A stretch of DNA of 64,000 bases from Acidimicrobiia bacterium. GTDB lineage: Bacteria; Acidobacteriota; Vicinamibacteria; Vicinamibacterales; UBA2999. Under the pieces are notes generated by a model. The model made no database searches and was not told the DNA's origin. It worked only from the letters and a program-made list of their open reading frames with translations. The DNA is taken from contig VFZG01000004.1 of the NCBI GenBank assembly GCA_016871275.1, positions 1-64,000 on the forward strand. Direction: 5' to 3'. Position numbers and translations under genes: made by a program. The stretch's first letter is position 1; each line of letters opens with the position of its first letter. Shown one piece after another: positions 36,436 to 45,750 of the stretch.

Positions 36436-37317
36436 GTGATAGTATCGCCGCCGTTGCCCACACGCGTGCTGTTTGAAGCCACGCCGATCGCCCCCACACG
36501 CACCGGGACGGCGATCGAGATCACTCGCGCCAGGGCGGGTTGGAAATTCGTGCACTTCGCGGTGCGGCATATCGCCCCCGGCAAGCCGTTCGCCGGCCGC
36601 ACCGGCACGGATGAATGCTGCCTGGTGCTGCTCGCCGGGCGCTGTCGGGCCGTTTTCAACGGACGCGAGGCCGCCCTCGGTCCTCGCGCGAGCGTGTTTT
36701 CCGGCTATCCCCACGCTCTCTACCTGCCGCCCCATACCGATTTCCGCATTGACGCCGACGAGGTCACCGAGCTGGCCGACGGCCGCGCGACCGTGCCGCG
36801 TCGTCTCGCCACCACGCTTGCACCGCGGGTGATCCGACCGGAAGACTGCGGATTCGAGATTCGCGGCGGCGACAACGCCACGCGCCAGATCGTCGACATC
36901 ATCCGTCCAGATTTTCCGGCGGCGCGGCTGCTGGTGTGCGAGGTCTACACGCCGGCAGGCAACTGGTCGAGCTACCCGCCGCACAAGCACGACGTCGACC
37001 GGCCGCCGGGCGAAGTGAAGCTCGAGGAAATCTACTACTACCGCTTCGAACATCCCGATGCCTACGGCATCCAGCGTCTGTATGATCGCCGCTCGGATCG
37101 CGCGCTGACGGTTCGTCACGGCAACGTGGTGCTGATTCGATCCGGTTATCACCCGTTTGTCACGGCGTATGGGTATAACGCTTATTACCTGAACGTGCTG
37201 GCAGGAAACCACCGCTCGATGGCAGCGAGCGACGACCCGCGGTACGCGCAGTTCCGGTCGTGGCCTGCGCCTGATGGGCGGGTGCCGATCGTCGTCAAAC
37301 CGCAACGCGTGTCGTAA
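36436..37317 (+). CDS. iolB: 5-deoxy-glucuronate isomerase
   Basis: 293 residues, normal for this bicupin enzyme, which turns 5-deoxy-glucuronate into 2-deoxy-5-keto-gluconate. Recognisable parts are FVHFAVRHIAPG, the metal-binding SSYPPHKHDVD with LEEIYYYRFEHP, and GYHPFVTAYGYNAYYLNVLAG. The start is GTG at 36436, with a TTG six codons later as an alternative. It is the only inositol gene on the plus strand. The genes for inositol dehydrogenase (iolG), the kinase (iolC) and semialdehyde dehydrogenase (iolA) are not in the window. Confidence 0.95.
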   Translation: MIVSPPLPTRVLFEATPIAPTRTGTAIEITRARAGWKFVHFAVRHIAPGKPFAGRTGTDECCLVLLAGRCRAVFNGREAALGPRASVFSGYPHALYLPPHTDFRIDADEVTELADGRATVPRRLATTLAPRVIRPEDCGFEIRGGDNATRQIVDIIRPDFPAARLLVCEVYTPAGNWSSYPPHKHDVDRPPGEVKLEEIYYYRFEHPDAYGIQRLYDRRSDRALTVRHGNVVLIRSGYHPFVTAYGYNAYYLNVLAGNHRSMAASDDPRYAQFRSWPAPDGRVPIVVKPQRVS

Positions 37318-37325
37318 CGGGTCAG

Positions 37326-37369
37326 GCGGGAGGAAGAGGAGAAGGAGAAAGGGCAGGCTCTTCTCCCGC
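37326..37369. terminator. Hairpin between convergent iolB and TonB receptor genes
   Basis: GCGGGAG-G-AAGAG pairs with CTCTTCTCCCGC, giving 12 pairs with one bulged G and a 19-base purine-rich loop. It sits in the 89-base gap between convergent genes, and there is no obvious T run. Confidence 0.5.
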
Positions 37370-37406
37370 TAGCCCACGCGAACGAACGAGTCAGGCGAAG
37401 GCCTAC

Positions 37407-40352
37407 TCAGAAGACGAAGCGCATGCCGAACACCGCCTGACGGGGGAAGCCGCTGCCGCCGCGGAGCGAGGTGCGCTGCAGGAACGTCGCCGTCAGCCGC
37501 CGGTCACCCGACGGGTTGTCCCAGTTCGCGCGGTCCATCACGTTGAAGATGTCGAAGAACAGCTCGGTGTAGCGCGCGTCGGTGAAGCGCACGCGCCAGC
37601 CGGCGCGCAGGTCGAGCTGGAGGTAGTCGGGGCCCGTGGCGCCGTTCCGGCCGCCCCGGCTCTCGACGTTCTGCATCGAGTTCGCCGCCGTGCCGCTGTA
37701 GGTGCCCGCCGGCAGGGGATCGAACAGCTCGCCGTTCTGATCGGCGTCGATGTTCGTGTCGTGTATGGTGAACGGCGCCCCGCTCATGTAGCGCAGCGTG
37801 CCGGACACCGAGGCGCCCTTCGTCCTTGGGATTTCCACGCGTCCATTGACCGACAGGATGTGCCGGCGGTCGGCGGGTGACGGAGCGTCCCACGCGTCCA
37901 GTCTGAGGTCGGTCTGGTACTGGAACAGGTTGCGATCGGCCTGGTTGTACCCGGTCCCGGTCGCCTTCGACAGCGAGTAGGAGATTCTGCCCGACCAGTT
38001 GTTCGAGTAGCGCTTCTCGAGCGACATGTTGAGCCCGTTGTAGGTGGCCTCGCCCGTGTTCTCCATCACCCAGACCTGCTGGCGGTACGGCTCGCCGAGC
38101 ACGCCGAACGCGTCCACGCGCGTGATCGGTCCGGTACGGCTGGTGTTGGCGCGCACCATCGGGTAGAGGTTGCGCGAGAGGAACATGTCCTTGTTCGTCA
38201 TGTGGATGTAGTCGGCCGCCACGGCGAGCGTCGAGCCCATCTGCCGGCTGACGCCGGCGGTGAACTGGTGCGCGTACGGCTGCCGGCGATCCGGCGAATC
38301 GTAAATGACCACGCCGGCGTTCCTGAGCGGCACGCCCGGCGGGAAGAGCTGGTCGAGCAGCGCACGGTTCACCGAGGTGACGCCGCCGAGCAGGAATGGG
38401 TTCGTCGGCAGCCGGCCGGCGCTCGGGCCCGGATCGGCGCTGTCGTTGGGAAACTGGAGCACGTTCGAGGTCGTGAACTTCGAGAACTCGATCGTGTCGT
38501 CGATGGCGCCCAGCACCGTCCGGTTGTAGAAAATGCCGTACCCGCCGCGGAGCACCGTCCGTCCCGCCGAATCGAGCGTGTGCGTCAGGCCGATGCGGGG
38601 CGCGATGTTGTTCCGATCGACCGGTGAATTCTTGGCCCCTGCCGGGAACAGCGGGTTGTCCTTCTGGTCGATGGGGATGATCTCCAGGTCGTACCGCAGG
38701 CCGGCGCTGAGCGTGGTCCGGCCGCCGAAGGTCCACTTGTCCTGGGCGTATAGCTCGACCGTGTGGTTCTTGATGAACTGCTCGAACTCGCCCTGGCGAA
38801 TCGTCAAGCGTTCGGGATAGGTCCCCGGGTTGGCCGGATTGTACGGGAGATCGGTGTTGAACCGGTAGGTGCCGTTCATGTTGATCTGCGAGACGCGGAC
38901 CAGTTCGGTGTAGTTGTAGCGGGCACCGAACTTGAGTTCGTGGTCGCCTTTCTTGCCCGGCACGAACCACGAGAAGTGGTCCTCGATCTGGTAGTTGTCG
39001 TCCCACGGGCCCTGCGCCTCGGTGCTGGCCTGGGTCAGGAAGCTGAGGTTGTCGAGCTGCGGCGGACAGCCCGACTGCACGCCCTCGCGCTCGAATCCCA
39101 GCGCGCGGGAGCAACCATTGCCGTGCCACCAGTGTTCCCACGTGCGCGCGATGCGCAGCGTGTTGACCTTCGACGTGCCGAGCACGCTGGTCAGCGTGCC
39201 GACCAGCGTCTCGTCCAGGTCCGTCTCGTCCTGAAGAGCGTCGAGCGCGTTCCGGGGCCCCGGGACGATGGGGAACTGCGGCGCGCTCTCACGCAGGTAG
39301 CGGACGGCCCAGGTGTGCGCGGCGTTGACCTGGTGATCGAAGCGGACGAGCGTGTTCCAGCCCGACCGTTCCTCGATGATCGAATAGTCGAGCGAGGGCC
39401 GTGTGGGAAACACACGCGTCCGCGTCGGGTTGTCGACCTGCCGCTCCACGCTGAAGAAGAAGTGCGCCTTGTTCCTGACCACCGGCCCGCCGATCACGCC
39501 GCCCCAGTCGCGCTTGGTGATCGTGGGCTTCGCCAGGTTGTTCTGCTTCACCAGGAAGTCCTCGGCCGTGAGGGCGTTGCTGGCGTTGCTCAGGAACAGC
39601 ACGCCCTTGAACTGGTTCGTCCCGGCCTTGGTGACGGCGTTGACAATCACGCCGCTCGCCCGTCCGAACTCGGCGTCGTACATGCTCGTCATGACCTGGA
39701 ATTCCTGGATCGACTCGACCGGAGTCCGGACCTGGGCGCCAGCCGTGGCGCCGAGCGCGTCATCGATGTTGTACCCGCCGTCCACCGACACGTTGTTGCC
39801 CTGGGCGGACTGGGCCGAGGCGATGATCGTGTCGTTCCCCATCTGGGTGGACGGCGTGAACTGCACGCCCGGCAGCAGCGCCACCGCCGCGAAGTAGTTG
39901 CGGTTCATCGACGGCAGCTCGGCCAGTTCGGCCGTGCCGATGTTCCCGCCCACGCGCGCGCTGGTCGTGTCGACGAGCGGTGACTGGCCGGCGACGGTCA
40001 CCGTCTCCTCCAGCCCGCCCAGCTGCAGCGAGAGGTTGGCGGTGAGGGTGGTCCCCACCTGCACGATCAGGCCGCTCCTCTCGAGCGTGCGGAAACCCGT
40101 CAGCGTCGCGACGACCTTGTAGCGCCCCGGGACGAGCTGCGGCACCGAGTAGGTGCCCTCCGAGCTCGTCGCCGCTTCGCGGAAGACACCTGTCTCCTCG
40201 TTGGTCACCGTGATCGAGACGCCGGGCAGAACGGCGCCCTGTTCATCGGTGACGCGGCCGGAGATGGCGGCGATGCCCTGCTGGGCGAAGAGCGGGGTGG
40301 CCGTAGCTAAAATCGCGGCCACGAACAACGAGGCGAGACGAACGCTGCCCAT
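37407..40352 (-). CDS. TonB-dependent receptor, Oar-like (taurine island, distal copy)
   Basis: 981 residues from the ATG at 40352, which has GGAGGG five bases upstream. It has a signal peptide (RLASLFVAAILATATPLFAQ) and a carboxypeptidase-regulatory domain (AISGRVTDEQGAVLPGVSIT). A plug follows (MNRNYFAAVALLPGVQ, NNVSVDGGYNIDD), then a barrel ending AVFGMRFVF. It lies 251 bases downstream of a second receptor on the same strand, and both face away from the aminotransferase gene. It is an outer-membrane importer; the substrate is unknown but the neighbourhood points to taurine or taurine conjugates. Confidence 0.9.
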   Translation of the reverse strand: MGSVRLASLFVAAILATATPLFAQQGIAAISGRVTDEQGAVLPGVSITVTNEETGVFREAATSSEGTYSVPQLVPGRYKVVATLTGFRTLERSGLIVQVGTTLTANLSLQLGGLEETVTVAGQSPLVDTTSARVGGNIGTAELAELPSMNRNYFAAVALLPGVQFTPSTQMGNDTIIASAQSAQGNNVSVDGGYNIDDALGATAGAQVRTPVESIQEFQVMTSMYDAEFGRASGVIVNAVTKAGTNQFKGVLFLSNASNALTAEDFLVKQNNLAKPTITKRDWGGVIGGPVVRNKAHFFFSVERQVDNPTRTRVFPTRPSLDYSIIEERSGWNTLVRFDHQVNAAHTWAVRYLRESAPQFPIVPGPRNALDALQDETDLDETLVGTLTSVLGTSKVNTLRIARTWEHWWHGNGCSRALGFEREGVQSGCPPQLDNLSFLTQASTEAQGPWDDNYQIEDHFSWFVPGKKGDHELKFGARYNYTELVRVSQINMNGTYRFNTDLPYNPANPGTYPERLTIRQGEFEQFIKNHTVELYAQDKWTFGGRTTLSAGLRYDLEIIPIDQKDNPLFPAGAKNSPVDRNNIAPRIGLTHTLDSAGRTVLRGGYGIFYNRTVLGAIDDTIEFSKFTTSNVLQFPNDSADPGPSAGRLPTNPFLLGGVTSVNRALLDQLFPPGVPLRNAGVVIYDSPDRRQPYAHQFTAGVSRQMGSTLAVAADYIHMTNKDMFLSRNLYPMVRANTSRTGPITRVDAFGVLGEPYRQQVWVMENTGEATYNGLNMSLEKRYSNNWSGRISYSLSKATGTGYNQADRNLFQYQTDLRLDAWDAPSPADRRHILSVNGRVEIPRTKGASVSGTLRYMSGAPFTIHDTNIDADQNGELFDPLPAGTYSGTAANSMQNVESRGGRNGATGPDYLQLDLRAGWRVRFTDARYTELFFDIFNVMDRANWDNPSGDRRLTATFLQRTSLRGGSGFPRQAVFGMRFVF

Positions 40353-40487
40353 GTGACCCTCCTGACAAACGGCAACGGGGAAGCCACGATAAATGCGGGA
40401 CGCCGAAACGATGAACTGGGCGGATTAGAACCGAAATCGTTCCGCCGGTCAATGACGGGGTGCGGTACGGCCCCCCAGCCAGAGGGC

Positions 40488-40517
40488 GGCCGCGCCTCGC
40501 TCCAGAGACGCGGCCGT
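40488..40517. terminator. Hairpin after the proximal TonB receptor gene
   Basis: A perfect eight-pair stem, CGGCCGCG with CGCGGCCG, around a 14-base loop in the 251-base gap between the two receptor genes. It may end or attenuate transcription from the upstream receptor. No T run is seen. The rest of the gap shows no gene. Confidence 0.35.
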
Positions 40518-40603
40518 TCGAACCGGCTGGTCACTTTATCCCGATGATCAGCTGCCGCCTGTCCTCGCCGTAAAACGATCGCGTCGCGCGTCCGCGAGGC
40601 AGC

Positions 40604-43441
40604 TCAGAATCGGACGCTCGCCGACACGCGGAACAGTCTGGCCAGCGGTATCTCCAGCGGGCGATCGAGGGCCGCGCCGAACGTCTCGGTGACACGCAAC
40701 ACCACGTTGGTGTTGAGCGCGTTGAACACGTCGAGGTTCGCATCGAACGACGTGTTTCCGACGCGGAAGCGTTTGCCGACGCGGAAATCCACCTGGTTGT
40801 AGCGGTCGAGGTACTTGCTGCCCGGCTGGATGAGCGGCACCGTGATCTGTGCCTGGGTCAGCGTGGGAACGACGGCACGGGTGACCACCCAGTTGACGCC
40901 CAACCCGGCTTCGGGCGATGCCACATCGAAAGTGGCCTGCGCGTTGACAGGGTTGCCCGGATAGCTTTGGAATGTGCCGCTGACGACGACGCCGCCGGGC
41001 AGCAGATGCGATCCCGAGACCTTGGCCACCGTCTGGTAACCGAGGTACTGCGTCTGGTCGCAGAAGCGCAACTGGTTGGGATCGGGGACATCGCAGGTCT
41101 TGTCGATCTGCTTGCCCACCGTGATGCCGCCGAAGAGCGTCGTGCCCGACCTCGGACGCGCATCGACCGAGAGATCGAATCCGTTGTAGCGCCGGGTGTT
41201 GTTCGACGAGTTGGTCTCGAACTGGTCGACGAGACCGAGTTTGTCGGGCCTCAGATTGTGGATCGTGATCGCCGATCCGTCGAGCGGGCTTCGGACTTCC
41301 ACCGGGGTGTAGTCGGAGAAACTCACCGCCAGGTCCTTCGTCTGGAAGACGCGGTAGTACTGGCGCTTGTACCAGGCCGCGGTCACCGACACGCGCGGGA
41401 CCACCTCGTGCTGCAGCGTGACGTTGTATTCCACGTGATACGGCCGCTTGATGTCCGGGTCGGGCCTGAGCGCCGGCGACAGGCCGAAGTTGCGGTTGCT
41501 CGCCGGACCGATCTCGTTGTCCTGGGCGATGTCATCGCGGTTCAAGTCGGTCCACGTGCGTCGATCGGATCCGTTGGCGCCGCCCGCCTGGTGCGGGTTG
41601 TGCCGCTCGGTGAAGGCCACCGACTCGCCCCACATGTACTTGTTCACGCCGCCCTTGATGGCGGTCTTGCCGGTGCCGAACAGGTCGTAGACGACGCCGA
41701 GGCGGGGCGTGAAGTCCTTCCAGTTCGGCACGTTCGGAATCTCGGCGAACCGGCGGGCCGGGACGAACCGTCCGGCTGGCACGTCCTGTTCGGACACGAC
41801 GCCACGGAACAGCTCCCACCGCACGCCGTAGTTGAGCGTGAGCTGCCGCAGCGTCCACGAGTCCTGCGCGTAGATGCCGAGCTCCGGCTTCAGCCACACG
41901 TCGGTGGCGACGGGGGTGGCAAAGACGTTGACGGACGAGGGCACGCCGTTGCGGTACTCCTGGATCAGATGCCGGTCGCCGGTGATCGTCAGCGTGTTGC
42001 GGCTGTGCGCCATCCGCAGCTGGTAGCCCGCCTTGTACTGGTGCGAGCCCGTGACGAAGGACAGCGAGCTGGTGACCACGCCGTTGCCCTTGTACAGGTC
42101 GGACCGGAACGCGTAGGCGTTGGCGAACGTGCCCAGCACGAGATCCTGCTTGGGGATGGCACCCGCGGCCGTGGCCACTTCGGGCTGCGGCCAGATCTTC
42201 GGATGCGTGTAGGTCATCGAGAAGCCGTTCTCGATGAAGAGACGGGCCGCCACCGTCGAGGCCACGCGGGCCTGGGCCGAATAGATGATGGGCGTCGTAT
42301 GCCGGCTCGAGGCCACCTCGGGTCTGTTGGGGCCGATGAACCGCTGGTAGAGCGTGCGCTTGAGCATGCGCGAGTAATAGACCATCAACTTGTTGCGCGC
42401 GCTCAGCTGCGACGTCACCCGCACCGATCCCGTGAGGTGCACGGCGTCGTCCGGGGAGCGTGATCCATCCGGGCGGACCGCCCCGGCGGCGTCGTTCTGG
42501 ACGCCCCACCAGCGCCACGACGAGAAGAACCAGTGCCGGTCGCGCGCAATCGGTCCCCCGAGCGTGAAGTTGTAGTCGTAGAAGCGCCGGACCTCACGCG
42601 CCGTGGGCAGCCCGCGCGTAACGAGGGCGGGCGTGATGTTGTTGGCCTGCCAGGCGCCCGGCGTCTCGGCGACGAACAGCGAGCTCCTGAAGGCGTTGCT
42701 GCCTTCCCGGCCGATCATGTTGATGCGGACGCCGCCTTTCGACACTTCGGCCGGGATCGAGCTCGTCGTGTAGACGACGGCCTCGTTGTCGCCGTCATCG
42801 CGATAGAAGCCCTGAAAGCGGCCGTCGCCCTCACCGGAAGTCGTGTCCATGCCGTCGAGGTGGATCGCCTGGTCGCGCGTCAGCGATCCGTGCACCCGCA
42901 GATTCGTGCTGAAGAAGGCTTCGGCGCCGGCGATGTCGGGCCGGTTCAACTGCACGCCCGGCGTCAGCTGCGCCACCGACTGGTAGCTCCGCCCCGTCGG
43001 GATGGCATCCAGCAGCTCGCGGTTCATCACGTTCTGGACCGTGGTGCTCCGCACGTCCACCACCGGCGACTCGGCCGTCACGGTGATCGACTCCTCGAGG
43101 GCCCCGACCTTCAGATCTGCGTTGACCGTGGCGATGAAGTCGGCGGGCAGCTCGAGTCCCTCGCGTCTGACCGTGTTGAACCCGGCCAGCGAGATGACGA
43201 CGGTGTACGTGCCGGGGCGCAGGTCGATGATCCGGTACTGCCCCTGTCCGTCGGTGACGGCCGTCCGCGTCTTCTCGATGAGCGCCGGGCTCGAGACCTC
43301 GACAGTGACCCCGGGCAGCACCCCGCCGCCCGAGTCCCTGACGACACCGGCGATGGCGCCCTGCGCCGCGGCCACGCCGGCCGAGAGCGCCAACAGTACG
43401 AAAGCGAAAACAAGGCTCCGGGTCCCTACGTTGGTGTTCAT
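40604..43441 (-). CDS. TonB-dependent receptor, Oar-like (taurine island, proximal copy)
   Basis: 945 residues from the ATG at 43441 (signal peptide around RSLVFAFVLLALSAGVAAAQ). An earlier in-frame start gives an implausible 33-residue leader. The regulatory domain reads GAIAGVVRDSGGGVLPGVTV, the plug includes GRSYQSVAQLTPGVQLN and IHLDGMDTTSGEGDG, and the barrel ends FRVSASVRF. A candidate TauR operator lies 153 bases upstream in the same orientation as the gene, which links this receptor to taurine use. Confidence 0.9.
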   Translation of the reverse strand: MNTNVGTRSLVFAFVLLALSAGVAAAQGAIAGVVRDSGGGVLPGVTVEVSSPALIEKTRTAVTDGQGQYRIIDLRPGTYTVVISLAGFNTVRREGLELPADFIATVNADLKVGALEESITVTAESPVVDVRSTTVQNVMNRELLDAIPTGRSYQSVAQLTPGVQLNRPDIAGAEAFFSTNLRVHGSLTRDQAIHLDGMDTTSGEGDGRFQGFYRDDGDNEAVVYTTSSIPAEVSKGGVRINMIGREGSNAFRSSLFVAETPGAWQANNITPALVTRGLPTAREVRRFYDYNFTLGGPIARDRHWFFSSWRWWGVQNDAAGAVRPDGSRSPDDAVHLTGSVRVTSQLSARNKLMVYYSRMLKRTLYQRFIGPNRPEVASSRHTTPIIYSAQARVASTVAARLFIENGFSMTYTHPKIWPQPEVATAAGAIPKQDLVLGTFANAYAFRSDLYKGNGVVTSSLSFVTGSHQYKAGYQLRMAHSRNTLTITGDRHLIQEYRNGVPSSVNVFATPVATDVWLKPELGIYAQDSWTLRQLTLNYGVRWELFRGVVSEQDVPAGRFVPARRFAEIPNVPNWKDFTPRLGVVYDLFGTGKTAIKGGVNKYMWGESVAFTERHNPHQAGGANGSDRRTWTDLNRDDIAQDNEIGPASNRNFGLSPALRPDPDIKRPYHVEYNVTLQHEVVPRVSVTAAWYKRQYYRVFQTKDLAVSFSDYTPVEVRSPLDGSAITIHNLRPDKLGLVDQFETNSSNNTRRYNGFDLSVDARPRSGTTLFGGITVGKQIDKTCDVPDPNQLRFCDQTQYLGYQTVAKVSGSHLLPGGVVVSGTFQSYPGNPVNAQATFDVASPEAGLGVNWVVTRAVVPTLTQAQITVPLIQPGSKYLDRYNQVDFRVGKRFRVGNTSFDANLDVFNALNTNVVLRVTETFGAALDRPLEIPLARLFRVSASVRF

Positions 43442-43594
43442 TCGCAACCTCGCCTTTCCCGCCGACACCAGAAGACGCGCCACGCCGACGCCTGCGACCA
43501 CGACAAGACAACCTGTCCCGTGACGAGCGAGCGGGGCCACTGTAATACCCCGCGCACGATGACGCGGAGCATACGCCCGTCAATTGGTGTGGAC

Positions 43595-43632
43595 CAAGAT
43601 CCACTTCAGCGGGGTATTGCTGATACCACTTG
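43595..43632 (-). promoter_or_regulatory. Candidate TauR operator A, upstream of the TonB receptor pair
   Basis: Read on the minus strand: CAAGTGGTAT, 15 bases, GAAGTGGATCTTG. It matches the sites upstream of tpa and of the amidohydrolase-xsc operon, and here the spacer is one base longer. The site lies in the 245-base gap between the tpa stop and the receptor start. A GGTAT/ATACC inverted repeat overlaps it. The gap holds no gene. Confidence 0.65.
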
Positions 43633-43686
43633 ATGAGTCGGGTGCCGCCAGGGGGATGCTGAGACCGCCGACGGCCAGTTGCCAGA

Positions 43687-45021
43687 CTAAAGGACGGCGC
43701 GATCGGCGAGCGCGAGGGCGCGGTCGATGACGTCGAAGCCGTCGTGCAACTGGGCCTCGGTGATGCTGAGCGGCGGGCTGGTGAACAGCATGTTCCATCG
43801 CTGGAACACGTAGAGGCCTTCGCGGCGGAAGAAGGCCTGCAGCGCCGCCATCTCGGGCGACGTCGCGTTGAAGGGCGCAAGCGGTTCCCGCGTGGCCCGG
43901 TTTCGAATGAGCTCGATGGCCCCGAACAGGCCGATCGAGCGCACGTCTCCCACGCTCGGATGACGCGCGGCCAACTGGGCCAGCCGGTCGGCCATGACCC
44001 GGCCGAGCACGCGCGCGTTGTCAATCAGGCGGTCCTCTTCGTAGACCGCGATGGTCGCCAACCCGGCTGCGCACGCCAGCGTGTGGCTGTTGTATGTGAG
44101 CCCGGCGTAGAACACCCGATCCTTGAAGTGATCGGCGATCCCGCGCCGCAGGCCCACCGCGCCGAGTTGCACGTACGCGCTCGTCAGGCCCTTGGCCATC
44201 GTGATCAGATCCGGCACTACCTTCCAGTGGTCGACGGCGAACCACTTGCCGGTCCGCCCAAACCCCGACATGACTTCGTCGGCGATGAGCAGGATGCCGT
44301 ACTGGTCGCAGATGGCGCGCACACCCTGCAAGTACCCGTCGGGAGGCACGAGCACACCGTTGGCGCCCGTCACGGGCTCCAGGATGAACGCGGCAATCGT
44401 CTGCGGGCCCTCGAGCTGGATCACCTCTTCGAGCGACGCCAACGACGCCTCCACCGGCTCCCAGCCGCGTTCGACCCCGTGATAGGGGTGCGAGACGTGG
44501 ACGACGCCGGGTATCCCCGGCTCGCTCATCCAGCGGCGAGGGTCGCCGGTCAGCGTCATGGCGCCCGCCGTCGCCCCATGGTACGAGCGGTACCGGGCGA
44601 GCACTTTGTGGCGGCCCGTGACGAAGCGGGCGATTTTCACCGCATTCTCGTTGCTCTCCGCCCCGCCATTGGTGAAGAAGAAGACGTCGATGTCGCCGGG
44701 GCAGATCTCGGCGAGCTTGGCGCCCAATCGCGCGCGCGGCTCAGTCGCCATGAACGGGCTGGCATAGGGCAGGGTGGCGAGCTGCTGGTGCAGCGCCTCG
44801 ACCACGCGCGCGTCCGCGTGGCCGATGTTGACGCACATCAACTGGCTGTTGAAGTCCAGATACCGCTGGCCCTCTGGCGTCCAGAAGTACACGCCCTGGG
44901 CGCGCGCCACGGGGATCGGATCGACCTTCGCCTGCACCGACCACTCGTACAGCGTGTGTGCCTTGCTGAGGGCGACGATCTCCTCGCCGGTCATGCCGGG
45001 AGCCTGGGTCTCGATGGCCAT
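43687..45021 (-). CDS. tpa: Class III aminotransferase, taurine:pyruvate aminotransferase-like
   Basis: 444 residues of the PLP class III (omega-aminotransferase) family. The start ATG at 45021 gives MAIETQAPGMTGEEI. Features are VYFWTPEGQRYLDFNSQLMC, FFFTNGGAESNENAVKIAR, LIADEVMSGFGRTGKW and the Schiff-base lysine Lys277 in TMAKGLTSAYVQLGAV. Taurine, beta-alanine and GABA transaminases all look like this. The taurine reading (taurine plus pyruvate to sulfoacetaldehyde plus alanine) rests on xsc, pta and a MocR regulator in the same island and on the shared upstream motif. No alanine dehydrogenase gene to recycle pyruvate is present here. Confidence 0.8.
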   Translation of the reverse strand: MAIETQAPGMTGEEIVALSKAHTLYEWSVQAKVDPIPVARAQGVYFWTPEGQRYLDFNSQLMCVNIGHADARVVEALHQQLATLPYASPFMATEPRARLGAKLAEICPGDIDVFFFTNGGAESNENAVKIARFVTGRHKVLARYRSYHGATAGAMTLTGDPRRWMSEPGIPGVVHVSHPYHGVERGWEPVEASLASLEEVIQLEGPQTIAAFILEPVTGANGVLVPPDGYLQGVRAICDQYGILLIADEVMSGFGRTGKWFAVDHWKVVPDLITMAKGLTSAYVQLGAVGLRRGIADHFKDRVFYAGLTYNSHTLACAAGLATIAVYEEDRLIDNARVLGRVMADRLAQLAARHPSVGDVRSIGLFGAIELIRNRATREPLAPFNATSPEMAALQAFFRREGLYVFQRWNMLFTSPPLSITEAQLHDGFDVIDRALALADRAVL

Positions 45022-45054
45022 GGCGACAAGCCTACGCGCCGAACTGGGTGGGGC

Positions 45055-45091
45055 CAAGATCCAGTTCCGGACCGATCGGTAATACCACTTG
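45055..45091 (-). promoter_or_regulatory. Candidate TauR operator B, upstream of tpa
   Basis: Read on the minus strand: CAAGTGGTAT, 14 bases, GAACTGGATCTTG, ending 33 bases before the tpa ATG. It is therefore in the promoter or leader region. A second symmetry, GAACTGG/CCAGTTC (45041-45067), overlaps it. It lies between the vapC stop and tpa. Confidence 0.7.
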
Positions 45092-45115
45092 CACGAGGGC
45101 TGGCGAACGCCCGCG

Positions 45116-45523
45116 TCAGCGCTGGCGCAGACGGCGGACGACGAGTGGACGAACTTCGGCGATGCGGTCGAAGTCGGCGTCGACGTGCACGACGCCGAGC
45201 CCGTGATGAAGGGCGGTTGTGGCGATCAACAGGTCGGGAATCGGTGTCCGATGCCACAGGCCATGGTGATGCGCCAGATCGCGCTGCAGGCGCAGCGCGA
45301 GTTCGAAGATGTCAACAGGCGCGTGCACGATCTCGAAGCTCGCGCGCAGCTCCACGTCGATCGCGTCGTAATGACGGGCCGACCGCGCAGAGTAGAGCTG
45401 CTCGAGCTGTGCCACAGCGCAGAGGTAGAACGACCCCGCAAGCTCCGCGAGCTGCGCCGCAATCGTGTCGTCAGCCGATCGCGCCGCTGCGCTCTTGTCC
45501 AGGATCCAGCCCGCTACCGCCAC
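45116..45523 (-). CDS. vapC: PIN-domain toxin (VapC family)
   Basis: 135 residues starting with GTG at 45523, overlapping the antitoxin stop by 10 bases. PIN-domain RNases use a cluster of acidic residues, and candidates here are Asp9 (WILDKSA), Glu41 (AQLEQLY), Asp97 (IPDLLIA) and Asp115/117 (VHVDADFDR). Length and pattern fit VapC toxins, which cleave RNA, often initiator tRNA. It lies just upstream of tpa on the same strand, so read-through into tpa is possible. Confidence 0.85.
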   Translation of the reverse strand: MAVAGWILDKSAAARSADDTIAAQLAELAGSFYLCAVAQLEQLYSARSARHYDAIDVELRASFEIVHAPVDIFELALRLQRDLAHHHGLWHRTPIPDLLIATTALHHGLGVVHVDADFDRIAEVRPLVVRRLRQR

Positions 45524-45738
45524 ATCTGACCGGACGCGAGCACGCGAAGGTCGCTGCGACCGCCGAGCTTCTGGAGGTAGTGCCGTTGTCGTTCGGCGCG
45601 ACGACCGTGCTCCGCCTCGGCGCTATCGGCCGCCCGGCGCAGCGCCTCCTCGATCGTGGCGCGCATCGTCGTCTGACCAAGGGCGCGTCGGGCTCTTGCC
45701 AGCAGGTCATCATCGATCTCCACCGTCGTGCGCCTCAT
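45514..45738 (-). CDS. vapB: VapB-type ribbon-helix-helix antitoxin
   Basis: 74 residues. The opening MRRTTVEIDDDLLARARRAL is the usual VapB ribbon-helix-helix start: a DNA-binding strand, then a helix with an ARxALG turn. The C-terminal half (GRRAERQRHYLQKLGG) would wrap the toxin. Start and stop overlap rules fit a coupled antitoxin-toxin pair. The promoter region upstream carries a direct repeat suited to autoregulation. Confidence 0.85.
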   Translation of the reverse strand: MRRTTVEIDDDLLARARRALGQTTMRATIEEALRRAADSAEAEHGRRAERQRHYLQKLGGRSDLRVLASGQMWR

Positions 45739-45750
45739 GCATACACTTTA

